Below are positions 43,330 through 52,169 of a stretch of 64,000 nt of DNA, one piece after another; position 1 is the stretch's first letter; each line of letters starts with the position of its first letter. The DNA comes from an uncultured Reyranella sp. (GTDB lineage Bacteria > Pseudomonadota > Alphaproteobacteria > Reyranellales > Reyranellaceae). Made by a program: the position numbers and the translations under genes. The stretch covers positions 90,016 to 154,015 of the forward strand of contig CALDNT010000037.1 in the NCBI GenBank assembly GCA_937915145.1. The letters run 5' to 3'. The notes beneath the pieces are model-generated. The model did not search any database. It saw only the letters and a program-made list of their open reading frames with translations, and was not told the DNA's origin.

Positions 43330-44415
43330 ATGACTCGTCAAAGCGGTGCGAGCCTTCTATTTCACGCCGCAATGCAATCTCTACGCTCGCTCGAGGCACT
43401 GGAACGCGAAGGGTTGGTGGAGACCGACCCGCGGCTGGCCACCGCCGCCCAATCGATGGCGATTGCGATCACGCCCGACATGCTGGCGTTGATCGACCGC
43501 GCCCGACTGGCGTCCGATCCCATCGCCCGCCAGTTCGTTCCCAGTGCCGCCGAGACCGAGGTGTCGGCGATCGAGCTTGCCGATCCGATCGGCGACGAGG
43601 CGCGCTCGCCGGTCAAGGGGTTGGTCCACCGCTATCCCGACCGCGTGCTGCTGAAGCCGCTTCATGTCTGCCCGGTGTACTGCCGTTTCTGCTTCCGGCG
43701 CGAAAAGGTTGGCCCTGGCGGCGAGGCGCTGTCGGCCGCCGAACTGGAGGCGGCGCTGGCCTATATCCGCAATCATCGCGAAATCTGGGAGGTGATCCTG
43801 ACCGGCGGCGACCCGCTGATGCTGGCGTCACGCCGGTTGGGCGAGTTGATCACCGCCCTCGACGAGATCGCGCATGTCGCCGTCATCCGGGTCCATTCCC
43901 GCGTGCCGGTCGTCGATCCGGGGCGGGTGACGGCCGAACTAGTCCAGGCGCTAAAGCCGCGGCGGGCGAGCCTGTGGCTGGGCATCCACTGCAATCACGC
44001 CCGTGAACTCGCCGCCCCGGCGCGGGAGGCGTTGGCGCGCCTGGCCGATTCGGGCATTCCCCTGATGGGCCAGACCGTCCTGCTGCGCGGCATCAATGAC
44101 GATGTCGAGACCCTGGAGCAACTCATGCGGGCGTTGGTGACCGCCCGTGTAAAGCCATACTATCTGCATCATCCCGACCTGGTGCGCGGCACCGGCCATT
44201 TCCGCGTCTCGATCGCCGACGGTCAGGTCTTGATGAAGGCGCTGCGCGGCCGCCTGTCGGGACTCGCCCAGCCGACCTACGTGCTCGATGTCCCTGGTGG
44301 CCACGGCAAGGTCCCAGTCGGTCCGGGTTACATCGGCGACGATCCGGAAGCGGCCACAGACAATTCCCTCACGATCGAGGATGCGTTCGGGCAGCCGCAT
44401 CGCTATCCCGGCTGA
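43330..44415 (+). CDS. KamA/EpmB-family radical SAM protein (lysine 2,3-aminomutase-like)
   Basis: A 361-residue radical SAM protein. CPVYCRFCFRREKVG holds the CxxxCxxC cluster site near residue 119. ILTGGDPLMLASRRLGEL is the SAM-binding stretch, and LDVPGGHGKVPVGPGYI carries the PLP Lys. The ATG at 43330 has GGAGG upstream. Its size fits EpmB, which beta-lysylates elongation factor P, and also short aminomutases. No efp or epmA gene is in the window, so which one it is remains open. Confidence 0.85.
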   Translation: MTRQSGASLLFHAAMQSLRSLEALEREGLVETDPRLATAAQSMAIAITPDMLALIDRARLASDPIARQFVPSAAETEVSAIELADPIGDEARSPVKGLVHRYPDRVLLKPLHVCPVYCRFCFRREKVGPGGEALSAAELEAALAYIRNHREIWEVILTGGDPLMLASRRLGELITALDEIAHVAVIRVHSRVPVVDPGRVTAELVQALKPRRASLWLGIHCNHARELAAPAREALARLADSGIPLMGQTVLLRGINDDVETLEQLMRALVTARVKPYYLHHPDLVRGTGHFRVSIADGQVLMKALRGRLSGLAQPTYVLDVPGGHGKVPVGPGYIGDDPEAATDNSLTIEDAFGQPHRYPG

Positions 44416-44425
44416 CGCAACTCCA

Positions 44426-44890
44426 TCACATGGCTTCCCGCCCGACCGGGCCGGCGGGTGCAACGATGAGTTCGATGTCGATGTTGCCGGCCTTCTCGAA
44501 GGTGAGCACGACGGGCGTGCGGGCGCCTGGCTCCAGTGGCGCCTTGAGGTCGAGCAGCATCAGGTGATAGCCGCGGGGCTTCAGTGTCAGCGTGGTGCCC
44601 GGCGCAAGAGCAAGCCCATCGGCAAGTTCGCGCATGCGCAGTTCGCTGCCCACGACCTTGATTGCATGGATCTCGATCCGTCCCGCGGCAGGGCTGCTGG
44701 CGGCGACCAGCCGGTCCGGTGCGGCACCTTTATTGGCAAGCGTGAAGTAGCCACCGCCGGTCCGGGCCTCCTTCAAAGAGGCGCGCGCCCAGGCGCTGCC
44801 GATTTCGATCCCGCCCAAAGCGTAGTCTAGGGAGGTGGCGGCGGCGGGCAGGTCGGAAACGGGGGCAGGCGAACGACGGAACCAAGCCAT
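44426..44890 (-). CDS. PCu(A)C-like copper chaperone
   Basis: A 154-residue PCu(A)C domain protein. The copper site follows the family's H-x10-M-x21/22-H-x-M pattern: His in RIEIHAIKV, Met in LRMRELA, and GYHLMLLD. LKPRGYHLMLLDLKAPL is the characteristic strand. Unusually, no signal peptide is seen; the start MAWFRRSPAPVSDL is not hydrophobic and an in-frame stop lies 10 codons upstream. The family works in the periplasm delivering copper to cytochrome oxidase, so export must use another route or the N-terminus is damaged. Confidence 0.8.
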   Translation of the reverse strand: MAWFRRSPAPVSDLPAAATSLDYALGGIEIGSAWARASLKEARTGGGYFTLANKGAAPDRLVAASSPAAGRIEIHAIKVVGSELRMRELADGLALAPGTTLTLKPRGYHLMLLDLKAPLEPGARTPVVLTFEKAGNIDIELIVAPAGPVGREAM

Positions 44891-45036
44891 GGAAGCCTCT
44901 TATGGTGCTGAGCGAACCCAATACGCCAAAATTATCTTATCGAGCTCGCACGATACTGGATTAGTTTTTTTCGTAGGACGGCCGTGCTGCGCGCCCAGGT
45001 GTGCCGCAAGAGGCGGGGGGCAGCCCCACCCCCCGA

Positions 45037-45960
45037 TCAACGACGGCCGGTCACGGCGAGGACTGTTCGGCCTGACCGCACCTGTGGCGCGCTGAGTTCC
45101 TCGACCAACCATTCCTCGAAGGCCTTCGTCTTGGGCCGGCTCACCGACGCCGGCGGACACACGAACCACCACGCCTTGCCGCTGTCGACGATCTGCGGAA
45201 ACGGTTGGAACAGGCGACCTGCCGCCAGTTCCTCGCGGAAGAGCTGAGGCGGGCCGAGGGCGACGCCCGCGCCCTCCATCGCCGCTTCCACGGCAATCAT
45301 CGTCGAGTCGAAGGTGAGCACGCGCTTGGGTTTGAAATCGCCCATGCCGACCGCGCGCAGCCAGATCGCCCATTCGGGATCGTAGGTCATGTCGATGAAA
45401 GGTACGCGCTTCAAATCGTCGAGGGTCTTCAGCTTGTCGCGGTAGCGATGACCGCAGAGCGGCGTCAGCACGTCGCTGAACAGACGCGTGGCATGGACCT
45501 CAGGCTCGGGCTGCACCGTGAAGCGGATGGCGCAGTCGAAGTCCTCGCGCGCGAAATCGACCCTCCTATGGGTCGTCGTCATGCGCACTTCGATCTCGGG
45601 ATGCTTGGTCTGGAAGCGGTGCAGGCGCGGCGCCAGCCAACCCAGCGCAAAGGTCGTGACCAGACTGACGTTCAGCGTGCCGGAGTTGGCCTTGCGGCCG
45701 ACGCGTTCAAGCGCATTGGTCATGCGATCGAAAGCGTCGCGCAAATCCGGCAGAAGTGCCTCACCCTCGCTGGTGATTTCCAATCCTCGCGGCCGGCGGA
45801 CGAACAGGGCAATACCCAGCCTCTCCTCGAGCGCCTTCACCTGATGGCTGACCGCCGCCTGGGTGACGTGGAGTTCTTCGGCGGCGTGGGTGAAACTTGA
45901 ATGACGGGCGGCGGCCTCGAAGGCACGTAGCGCGTTGAGCGGCAGTTGCGAGCGACTCAT
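45037..45960 (-). CDS. LysR-family regulator (GcvA-like), module 2
   Basis: A 307-residue LysR regulator. Its HTH (LNALRAFEAAARHSSFTHAA, LHVTQAAVSHQVKALEERLG) is very close to that of module 1. The effector domain is typical (TTFALGWLAPRLHRFQTKHP). It diverges from a DUF1127 gene at 46103 and has a perfect dyad 14 bases before its start codon. The 140-base gap to the PCu(A)C gene is unremarkable. Confidence 0.92.
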   Translation of the reverse strand: MSRSQLPLNALRAFEAAARHSSFTHAAEELHVTQAAVSHQVKALEERLGIALFVRRPRGLEITSEGEALLPDLRDAFDRMTNALERVGRKANSGTLNVSLVTTFALGWLAPRLHRFQTKHPEIEVRMTTTHRRVDFAREDFDCAIRFTVQPEPEVHATRLFSDVLTPLCGHRYRDKLKTLDDLKRVPFIDMTYDPEWAIWLRAVGMGDFKPKRVLTFDSTMIAVEAAMEGAGVALGPPQLFREELAAGRLFQPFPQIVDSGKAWWFVCPPASVSRPKTKAFEEWLVEELSAPQVRSGRTVLAVTGRR

Positions 45961-45974
45961 GTGAGACAGCCGGT

Positions 45975-45989
45975 CATAGATATTCTATG
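45975..45989. promoter_or_regulatory. Candidate LysR operator, module 2
   Basis: CATAGATATTCTATG is a perfect 6-bp inverted repeat around TAT, 14 bases before the LysR start. It matches the module 1 site in position and in the GAATA-CTAT core. A LysR-type T-N11-A arrangement is present. Confidence 0.5.
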
Positions 45990-46102
45990 CCTCCCCCGAG
46001 GTTTCATCCTTTGAACCCCGGCTCCTTATAGCCCAAATACACCACCGAAACGAGGATCATGAGACTCTGTCGAGCCTCCCTCGCCTCAAGCGGAGCTAAG
46101 TC

Positions 46103-46342
46103 ATGTCGACCCTGTCCAGCGTGCGGTCCTTTGCCCGCGCAGAAACCCCGTCCCTCTCTTTCGGCCGCGCCGTCGCGTTGGTGGCAGGTGCGGTCACCGT
46201 CGGGATCGAGGCCGTTATGACCCGCAGCGAACTCGCCCGCTCGCGACGCCAGCTCGCCCGACTCGACGACCGGTTGCTGCGCGACATCGGGCTCGACCGG
46301 GCAACTGCCCGGTTCGAGGCCGACAAGGGTTTCTGGTCGTAG
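46103..46342 (+). CDS. DUF1127 small protein, module 2
   Basis: A 79-residue protein. The C-terminal DUF1127 core reads RSRRQLARLDDRLLRDIGLD then RFEADKGFWS. A hydrophobic N-terminal part (GRAVALVAGAVTVGIEAVM) is longer than in module 1, so it may associate with the membrane. GGAGC precedes the ATG. Divergent from its LysR partner. Confidence 0.88.
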   Translation: MSTLSSVRSFARAETPSLSFGRAVALVAGAVTVGIEAVMTRSELARSRRQLARLDDRLLRDIGLDRATARFEADKGFWS

Positions 46343-46402
46343 GCGGCAATTGCCGGCGGCAGCCGGATAGAGCAGGTTCGGTCATGGTGCTTTGATGGCC
46401 TC

Positions 46403-47524
46403 ATGACCCAACATCCTCTCGCACTTCCCACCCTGACGCTGGCCACCCCGGCTCTTCCCGATCCGAGCACCTGCTGGGCTGCCGTCCAGCGGCGCGACCG
46501 GTCGCATAATGGCCGGTTCTGGTTCTCGGTCCGGTCGACCGGGGTCTATTGCCTGCCATCGTGCGCGGCCCGGCCGCCGCTGCGCAAGAACGTGGCCTTC
46601 CACACCTCGCCCGAGGCGGCCGAGGCGGCGGGTTTCCGCGCGTGCAAGCGCTGCAAGCCGCGCGACTGGCAGGCCGGAGCGGGCCTCAGCCGGCCGGTGG
46701 CACGGGCCTGTGCCCTGTTCGATTCCAGCGATGCCGACACGCCGCCCTCGCTGGCCGAGGTGGCGCGCAAGGTCGGCCTGTCGAGCGGCGCGCTCGGCAA
46801 GCGTTTCGTGGCCGAGCTTGGCGTCAATCCGCGCGACTGGCTGGTGGCGCGCAAGCGCCAGCGTTTCCGCAAGGCGCTGCGCGGCGGCGAGACGGTGGCG
46901 GAGGCGCTCTATGGCGCCGGGTACGGCTCGCCGAGCCGTGTCTACGAAAGCAGCGACAAGGCGCTCGGTATGACGCCAGCGACCTATGCCAAGGGCGGCG
47001 CGGGCGCCGATATCGACTACACGACGGTCGACTCCGACTATGGCCGCGTGCTGGTGGCGGCGACGCGCAAGGGCATCGCCGCGGTTTTCCTGGGCGACAA
47101 CGACCGCGCCCTCGAGAAGACCCTGCGCAACGACTTCCCGGCCGCCAGGATCGCGCGCAACGACGGCAGTCTCGGCGCCCGTGTGAAAGGCGTGCTGGCA
47201 CGTCTCTACGGCCGCAAGCCGACGGCGCTCGACGCCGCCGACGTTCCGTTCGACATCATCGGCACGGCCTTCCAGTGGAAGGTATGGAAGGCACTGACCG
47301 AAATCCCGGCCGGGCAGACCCGAACCTATGGTGAGATCGCCCGGGGCATCGGCGAACCCAAGGCGGCCCGCGCCGTCGGCCGGGCCTGCGCCACCAACCA
47401 GGCAGCGATCGTCATTCCCTGTCATCGTGCCGTCGGCGCCAATGGAACGCTCACCGGCTACCGCTGGGGCGTGCCCCGCAAGGAACGGCTGCTTGCCGAG
47501 GAACGCCGGCGCAGCAGCACGTAG
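46403..47524 (+). CDS. ada: Ada: methyltransferase/transcriptional activator of the adaptive response
   Basis: A 373-residue Ada protein. The N-terminal zinc and phosphotriester methyl-acceptor domain has Cys at 50, 54, 81 and 84 (VYCLPSCAA, ACKRCKP). An AraC-type HTH follows at about 95-185. The C-terminal O6-methylguanine methyltransferase carries the active Cys in IVIPCHRAVG and FQWKVWKAL. It repairs methylated DNA and then activates repair genes. Its last 67 bases overlap the convergent Smr gene. Confidence 0.93.
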   Translation: MTQHPLALPTLTLATPALPDPSTCWAAVQRRDRSHNGRFWFSVRSTGVYCLPSCAARPPLRKNVAFHTSPEAAEAAGFRACKRCKPRDWQAGAGLSRPVARACALFDSSDADTPPSLAEVARKVGLSSGALGKRFVAELGVNPRDWLVARKRQRFRKALRGGETVAEALYGAGYGSPSRVYESSDKALGMTPATYAKGGAGADIDYTTVDSDYGRVLVAATRKGIAAVFLGDNDRALEKTLRNDFPAARIARNDGSLGARVKGVLARLYGRKPTALDAADVPFDIIGTAFQWKVWKALTEIPAGQTRTYGEIARGIGEPKAARAVGRACATNQAAIVIPCHRAVGANGTLTGYRWGVPRKERLLAEERRRSST

Positions 47525-48009
47525 AAGGCGCCGCTGCCACCATGGTTGGGATGGGCGACACGTACGCTGCGCACCCGGGCGCGGTTGTCGGCCCGGTTCA
47601 GCCAGCCGATGAATTCGGCGCGAATGCGGCCCCCCACCAGGCGGCCTCGTTCCTCGCGCAGGCCCTTGCCCGTGACGATCAGCACGACCCGAAAATCGCG
47701 CTCCGTCGCCCGTTCGAGAAATTGGCCGACGGCGCGTTCAGCGGCCTCCAGGGTCATGCCGTGCAGATCGAGCGTGGCCTCGGGCGCGCGCTTGCCGCGT
47801 GACAGGGCGCGCGCGACGTCGCGGTCGAAACTGCGGTCGTCGATGCCGAGGTCCGGACCGACCGCCGGAGCGCGTACGATCTTGGCCGGCGGAGGCCCAT
47901 TCTCGACCGACAATGGTTTGGCCAGTGACGCGCGCGCCGCCCGGCGCCGGCCGTCGAGAGGCTTCACATCGGCCATCGCCGCCGAGAACAATCCGACGTC
48001 CTTGACCAT
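47458..48009 (-). CDS. Smr/MutS2-C-type domain protein
   Basis: A 183-residue protein. The C-terminal 90 residues are an Smr domain: ATLDLHGMTLEAAERAVGQF, VVLIVTGKGLREERGRLVGG and HGGSGAFYVLLRR. This domain has nicking or RNase-like activity in relatives. The N-terminal part is basic. The ATG at 48009 is chosen because an earlier start (48057) would overlap the divergent TPR gene. It overlaps ada's end by 67 bases, a large convergent overlap. Confidence 0.85.
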   Translation of the reverse strand: MVKDVGLFSAAMADVKPLDGRRRAARASLAKPLSVENGPPPAKIVRAPAVGPDLGIDDRSFDRDVARALSRGKRAPEATLDLHGMTLEAAERAVGQFLERATERDFRVVLIVTGKGLREERGRLVGGRIRAEFIGWLNRADNRARVRSVRVAHPNHGGSGAFYVLLRRRSSASSRSLRGTPQR

Positions 48010-48055
48010 GGGTTTGGTGTAGCCTTGGCCGTGGGGCGGGTCTACACAGCCCGAC

Positions 48056-49408
48056 ATGGCCCAGCCTTCCAATACACCGGCCCTCCAGCCCGACCCCGAT
48101 CTCCAGACTGGCCTGCAGTATCTGCGCGCCAGCTGGTTCGATCGCGCCGAACCGTTGTTTCGTGCCGCCCTCGGCCGCCATGGCGAACGGCCCGACATCC
48201 TGCACTATCTCGCGGTCTGCCTGTCGCAGCGCGGCGCGCTGGACGAGGCCGAAGTGTTGTGGCGCAAGGCGTTGGCCAAGGACCCGAACGAGCCGATGCT
48301 GTCCTACAATCTCGGCCTGGTGGCGCGCCGGCAGGGCCGTCTCGACGAGGCCGCCCGGCGGTTTCGTGACACGATCCGCCGCACGCCAGCCCATGTCGAG
48401 GCGCGACTGGCCTTGGCCTCCGTCCATATCGACATGGCCCGCTTTGCCGCTGCCGAGCGCGAGCTGGCCGAATTCATCGCCAATATCGACAACGCCATCC
48501 AGCAGCCCGAAGGCGAGGGTCTGAAGCCGCTGCAGGCGCGGGCGCGCAACATGCTGGGACATACGCTCTATCGCATGGGCCACTACTCCCCGGCGATCGA
48601 GGTGCTGGACATGGCCATGGTCGATGCCGGCGAAGATCCCGGCCGCCGCGGCCAGATCCTGGGCGACCGCGCCCTGGCACTTGGCGGTTTGGGTCACCAT
48701 GACGAGGCCATCGCCGGCGCCGGGCAGGCGCTCGAACTGGCGCCCGAAAGCGCTTCGCTCAATCATGTGCAGGGTTACTTGCTCTATCACGCCGGCCGGC
48801 CCACCGACGCGATCGCCCCGATCCAACGGGCGCTCGAGATCGATCCCGCCTTCACGGCGGCCCTCAAGACCCTTGCCCTGGCTCATGCCGCCACCGGAAA
48901 AAACAACGAAGCCGTCGACCTGCTGCACCGGGCATTACGCGCGAACCCGCGGGACCGCGATGCCGTGCTGCAGCTTTCCCTTTTGCACATCGCGCACGAA
49001 AGGTTCGCCGAAGCCCTCGAAACCCTTGACGGACATCTGAAATCCGCACCCGACGACGTGCGTGCACTCAACAATCAGGCGCTGGCGCTGCGGGGCCTCA
49101 AGCGTTTCGAGGAGGCGCGGCGAGCGCTGAAGCGGGCGTCACGGCTGGCCAGTGACGATCCTCTGGTACTGACCAACCTCGGCCGCGTGCTGGTCGACCT
49201 CGGCCGCGCCGCCGAAGCACGGCCACTGCATGAACACGCGCTGCGCGGACTGCCGGGCGATTCGCGGCTGCTGGGTCACTACGGCGCCTGCTTGGCGGCA
49301 CTGGGCGAGCGCGACAAGGCGCGCGAAACCCTTGATGCGGCGCTGGCGGCCGATCCCAACAATGCCGAGGCGCTGGCAACCCGGGCCGGCCTCGACGCAG
49401 ATGCGTGA
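48056..49408 (+). CDS. TPR-repeat protein
   Basis: A 450-residue protein made almost entirely of TPR units from LRASWFDRAEPLFRAALGRH to the end. Examples are LGLVARRQGRLDEAARRFRD, GYLLYHAGRPTDAIAPIQRA and LGRVLVDLGRAAEARPLHEH. No catalytic domain or signal peptide. It is probably a scaffold for protein interactions. It is the first of a same-strand run (TPR, yggS, mutM, enoyl-CoA hydratase), although only close spacing suggests linkage. Confidence 0.85.
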   Translation: MAQPSNTPALQPDPDLQTGLQYLRASWFDRAEPLFRAALGRHGERPDILHYLAVCLSQRGALDEAEVLWRKALAKDPNEPMLSYNLGLVARRQGRLDEAARRFRDTIRRTPAHVEARLALASVHIDMARFAAAERELAEFIANIDNAIQQPEGEGLKPLQARARNMLGHTLYRMGHYSPAIEVLDMAMVDAGEDPGRRGQILGDRALALGGLGHHDEAIAGAGQALELAPESASLNHVQGYLLYHAGRPTDAIAPIQRALEIDPAFTAALKTLALAHAATGKNNEAVDLLHRALRANPRDRDAVLQLSLLHIAHERFAEALETLDGHLKSAPDDVRALNNQALALRGLKRFEEARRALKRASRLASDDPLVLTNLGRVLVDLGRAAEARPLHEHALRGLPGDSRLLGHYGACLAALGERDKARETLDAALAADPNNAEALATRAGLDADA

Positions 49409-49432
49409 GGAACGACGTATGAGAGGCGGGGC

Positions 49433-50098
49433 ATGAGCCCGGGGGCTGACCGTCTGGCCGAGGTGCGTCAGCGGATCGCGGACGCCGCACAAGGCGCCGG
49501 CCGCAGCCTGGCGGACGTTACCCTCGTGGCCGTTTCCAAGACCCATGGCACCGACCGCGTCCGCGAGATGCTCGAGGCCGGGCAGCGCGTGTTCGGCGAG
49601 AACCGCGTGCAGGAAGCCCAGGAAAAATTTCCCGCCCTCAAGTCGGACTATCCCGACCTCGAACTGCACCTGATCGGTCCGCTGCAAACCAACAAGGCGC
49701 GCGATGCGGTGGCGCTGTTCGACGTCATCCAGTCGGTCGACCGCGACAGGATCGCCGCAGCACTCGCCAAGGAAATGACGCACCTTGGCCGCCGGCCGGC
49801 CTGCTATGTCCAGGTCAATACCGGCGAGGAGCCGCAGAAGGCGGGCGTGGCGCCGGCCGACGTCGATGCCTTCGTGGCCACCTGCCGCGACACCTACAAG
49901 CTGCCGGTCGTCGGATTGATGTGCATCCCGCCGGTCGACGAGGAGCCTGCCCTGCATTTCGCCCTGCTGGCCAAGATCGCCGCGCGCAACGGCCTGTCCT
50001 GCATCAGTATGGGCATGAGCGCCGACTACGAGACGGCGGTGCGGCTGGGCGCCACCCATGTTCGGGTCGGCAGCGCGCTGTTCGGCGCCCGCCCTTAG
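49433..50098 (+). CDS. YggS/PROSC-family PLP homeostasis protein
   Basis: A 221-residue alanine-racemase-fold protein with the PLP Lys at 36 (LVAVSKTHG). Further motifs are FGENRVQEAQEKFPAL, LHLIGPLQTNKARDAVALFD and LSCISMGMSADYETAVRLGA. It buffers pyridoxal phosphate and has no known enzymatic reaction. It ends 2 bases before mutM. Confidence 0.95.
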   Translation: MSPGADRLAEVRQRIADAAQGAGRSLADVTLVAVSKTHGTDRVREMLEAGQRVFGENRVQEAQEKFPALKSDYPDLELHLIGPLQTNKARDAVALFDVIQSVDRDRIAAALAKEMTHLGRRPACYVQVNTGEEPQKAGVAPADVDAFVATCRDTYKLPVVGLMCIPPVDEEPALHFALLAKIAARNGLSCISMGMSADYETAVRLGATHVRVGSALFGARP

Positions 50099-50100
50099 AC

Positions 50101-50940
50101 ATGCCGGAGCTGCCCGAAGTTGAAACTGTTCGCCGCGGACTGATCCCGCGCCTGGTCGGGCGCCGGATCGTGCGCCTCGAGCAGCGCCGACGCGACTTGC
50201 GCGTGCCCTTGCCGGCGCGTTTCGCCCAACGGGTCGAGGGTCGCACCGTTCGCGCCATCGACCGGCGGGCCAAGTACCTGCTGATCCGGCTGGACGACGG
50301 CAACACCCTGATCGCCCATCTCGGCATGTCCGGCCGCATGACCCTGCATGATGCCGAGAGTGCCGCTGAGCATCCCTTCGACCGACACGACCATGTCGTG
50401 TTTGAGACCGACGCGGGCTGGCAGGTCCGCTTCAACGATGCCCGCCGCTTCGGGCTGATGCTGCTGGCTCCCGACGAAGCGATCCCGGGCCACAAATTGT
50501 TCAGCGCGCTGGGGCCCGAACCACTCGACGAGGCCTTCGACGGCGCCGCCCTCGCCGGCCGCCTCAAGGGCCGACGAACACCGATCAAGGCCGCTCTGCT
50601 CGACCAGAAGACGCTGGTCGGCGTCGGCAATATCTACGCCTGCGAGGCGCTTTTCCTGGCGGGACTCTCGCCTCGCCGGCTGGCCCATACAGTCCAGGGT
50701 GAGCGCGCCGACCGGCTGGTGGCGGCGATCAAGAAGGTGCTTCACCGCTCGATCGAGGACGGCGGCTCGACGCTGCGTGACCATGTCCAGCCCGGCGGAG
50801 AGCTCGGGTATTTTCAGACTCGCTTCAATGTCTACGACCGCGCCGGCATCGCCTGCCCGACCCGCGGCTGCGACCGGACCGTGCGCCGGCTGGTGCAGGC
50901 GGGCCGTTCGACCTTCTATTGCGCACGTTGCCAGCGCTAG
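50101..50940 (+). CDS. mutM: Formamidopyrimidine-DNA glycosylase
   Basis: A 279-residue Fpg protein. [14 protein letters not shown] gives the catalytic Pro and Glu. [11 protein letters not shown] holds the conserved Lys, then a helix-two-turn-helix region. The zinc finger closes it (GIACPTRGC and FYCARC). It removes 8-oxoguanine. The track shows it inside a longer frame from 49921. The neighbouring enoyl-CoA hydratase and rpsT are a common order in alphaproteobacteria. Confidence 0.96.
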   Translation: MPELPEVETVRRGLIPRLVGRRIVRLEQRRRDLRVPLPARFAQRVEGRTVRAIDRRAKYLLIRLDDGNTLIAHLGMSGRMTLHDAESAAEHPFDRHDHVVFETDAGWQVRFNDARRFGLMLLAPDEAIPGHKLFSALGPEPLDEAFDGAALAGRLKGRRTPIKAALLDQKTLVGVGNIYACEALFLAGLSPRRLAHTVQGERADRLVAAIKKVLHRSIEDGGSTLRDHVQPGGELGYFQTRFNVYDRAGIACPTRGCDRTVRRLVQAGRSTFYCARCQR

Positions 50941-50972
50941 CTAAGAGCGGCCCCATACCCGGGAGGACGCCA

Positions 50973-51755
50973 GTGGCCATCACATACGAAAACATCCTGA
51001 TCGAGACCAAGGGCCGGGTCGGGATCATCCGTCTCAACCGGCCCAAGGCGCTGAATGCGCTGTGCGCCGATCTGGTCCGCGAGTTGGGTCACGCCCTCGA
51101 CATCTTCGAGGCCGATCCCGGCATCGGCTGCATGGTGGTGACCGGCAGCGACAAGGCCTTCGCGGCGGGGGCCGACATCAAGGAGATGAAGGACAAGTCC
51201 TATCAGGATGTCTTTCTGCAGGATTTCATCACGGTCGGCTGGGAAAAGGTGAGCCAGGTGCGCAAGCCGATCATCGCCGCCGTGGCAGGCTATGCGCTGG
51301 GCGGTGGCTGCGAGATGGCGATGATGTGCGACTTCATCATCGCCGCCGACAACGCCAAGTTCGGCCAGCCCGAAATCACGCTGGGCACCATCCCGGGGGC
51401 CGGCGGCACGCAGCGCCTGCCGCGCTTCGTCGGCAAGTCGAAGGCGATGGACCTGGTCCTGACTGGTCGCATGATGGATGCAACGGAAGCCGAGCGCTGC
51501 GGTCTGGTAAGCCGCGTCGTACCGCTTGGCGACCTGATGGACGATGCCATCGCCACAGCCGAGAAGATCGCGGGTCTGTCGCTGCCCGCGACGATGGTGG
51601 CCAAAGAGGCCGTCAACCGGGCCTTCGAAACGACTCTGGCGGAGGGCGTTCGTTTCGAACGCCGTACCTTCCATGCAACCTTCGCCTTCGACGACCGTGC
51701 GGAGGGCATGGCCGCCTTCGCGGAGAAGCGTAAAGCAGGCTGGAAACACCGGTGA
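50973..51755 (+). CDS. Enoyl-CoA hydratase
   Basis: A 260-residue crotonase. The oxyanion hole is [11 protein letters not shown], the catalytic Glu pair lies in [12 protein letters not shown] and [17 protein letters not shown], shown separately. It hydrates trans-2-enoyl-CoA in beta-oxidation. The GTG at 50973 has GGGAGG at good spacing; the ATG of the track is 54 bases earlier inside mutM's tail and is rejected. The short gap to mutM suggests co-transcription. Confidence 0.93.
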   Translation: MAITYENILIETKGRVGIIRLNRPKALNALCADLVRELGHALDIFEADPGIGCMVVTGSDKAFAAGADIKEMKDKSYQDVFLQDFITVGWEKVSQVRKPIIAAVAGYALGGGCEMAMMCDFIIAADNAKFGQPEITLGTIPGAGGTQRLPRFVGKSKAMDLVLTGRMMDATEAERCGLVSRVVPLGDLMDDAIATAEKIAGLSLPATMVAKEAVNRAFETTLAEGVRFERRTFHATFAFDDRAEGMAAFAEKRKAGWKHR

Positions 51756-51774
51756 TTGGATGGTTCCGGCCCGC

Positions 51775-51803
51775 TTGACCCGCCCCCATACGGCCCGTAT
51801 AAG
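51775..51803 (+). promoter_or_regulatory. Sigma70-type promoter for rpsT
   Basis: TTGACC, a 17-base spacer and TATAAG lie 27 bases before the rpsT start codon. This is the best vegetative promoter match in the replication block and fits the high expression of a ribosomal protein gene. Confidence 0.75.
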
Positions 51804-51829
51804 CCCGCCCTTCGAGCAACGAGGACTAA

Positions 51830-52093
51830 ATGGCTAATCACAAGTCGGCCCAGAAGCGCGCGCGCCAGACCGAGCGCCGCACAGCCGTGAATACCGCCCG
51901 CCGCAGCCGCGTGCGCGGCTCGATCAAGAAGGTCGAGGAGGCGATCACCTCCGGCGACAAGAATGCCGCCCAGGCGGCGCTGCGCGCGGCGCAGCCGGAG
52001 ATCCAGCGCGGCGCCATCAAGCGCCTCGTGCCCAAGAACACCGCCGCGCGTCGCGTGTCGCGTCTTGCGGCGCGCATCAAGGCGATGGCCTGA
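51830..52093 (+). CDS. rpsT: 30S ribosomal protein S20
   Basis: An 87-residue basic protein: [19 protein letters not shown], then [15 protein letters not shown] and [16 protein letters not shown]. It is the canonical S20 form. A promoter and an intrinsic terminator bracket it, so it is its own transcription unit. Its position left of dnaA is usual in alphaproteobacteria. Confidence 0.97.
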   Translation: MANHKSAQKRARQTERRTAVNTARRSRVRGSIKKVEEAITSGDKNAAQAALRAAQPEIQRGAIKRLVPKNTAARRVSRLAARIKAMA

Positions 52094-52120
52094 CACGCTC
52101 GCCACCTTCAGTGGATGTGA

Positions 52121-52150
52121 ACGCCGCTCGCCTGAGCGGCGTTTTCTTTT
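52121..52150 (+). terminator. Intrinsic terminator after rpsT
   Basis: ACGCCGCT-CGCCTG-AGCGGCGT is an 8-bp stem followed by TTTCTTTTT. It lies 28 bases after the rpsT stop and closes that transcript. Confidence 0.88.
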
Positions 52151-52169
52151 TCGGCATTCACATGCCGCA

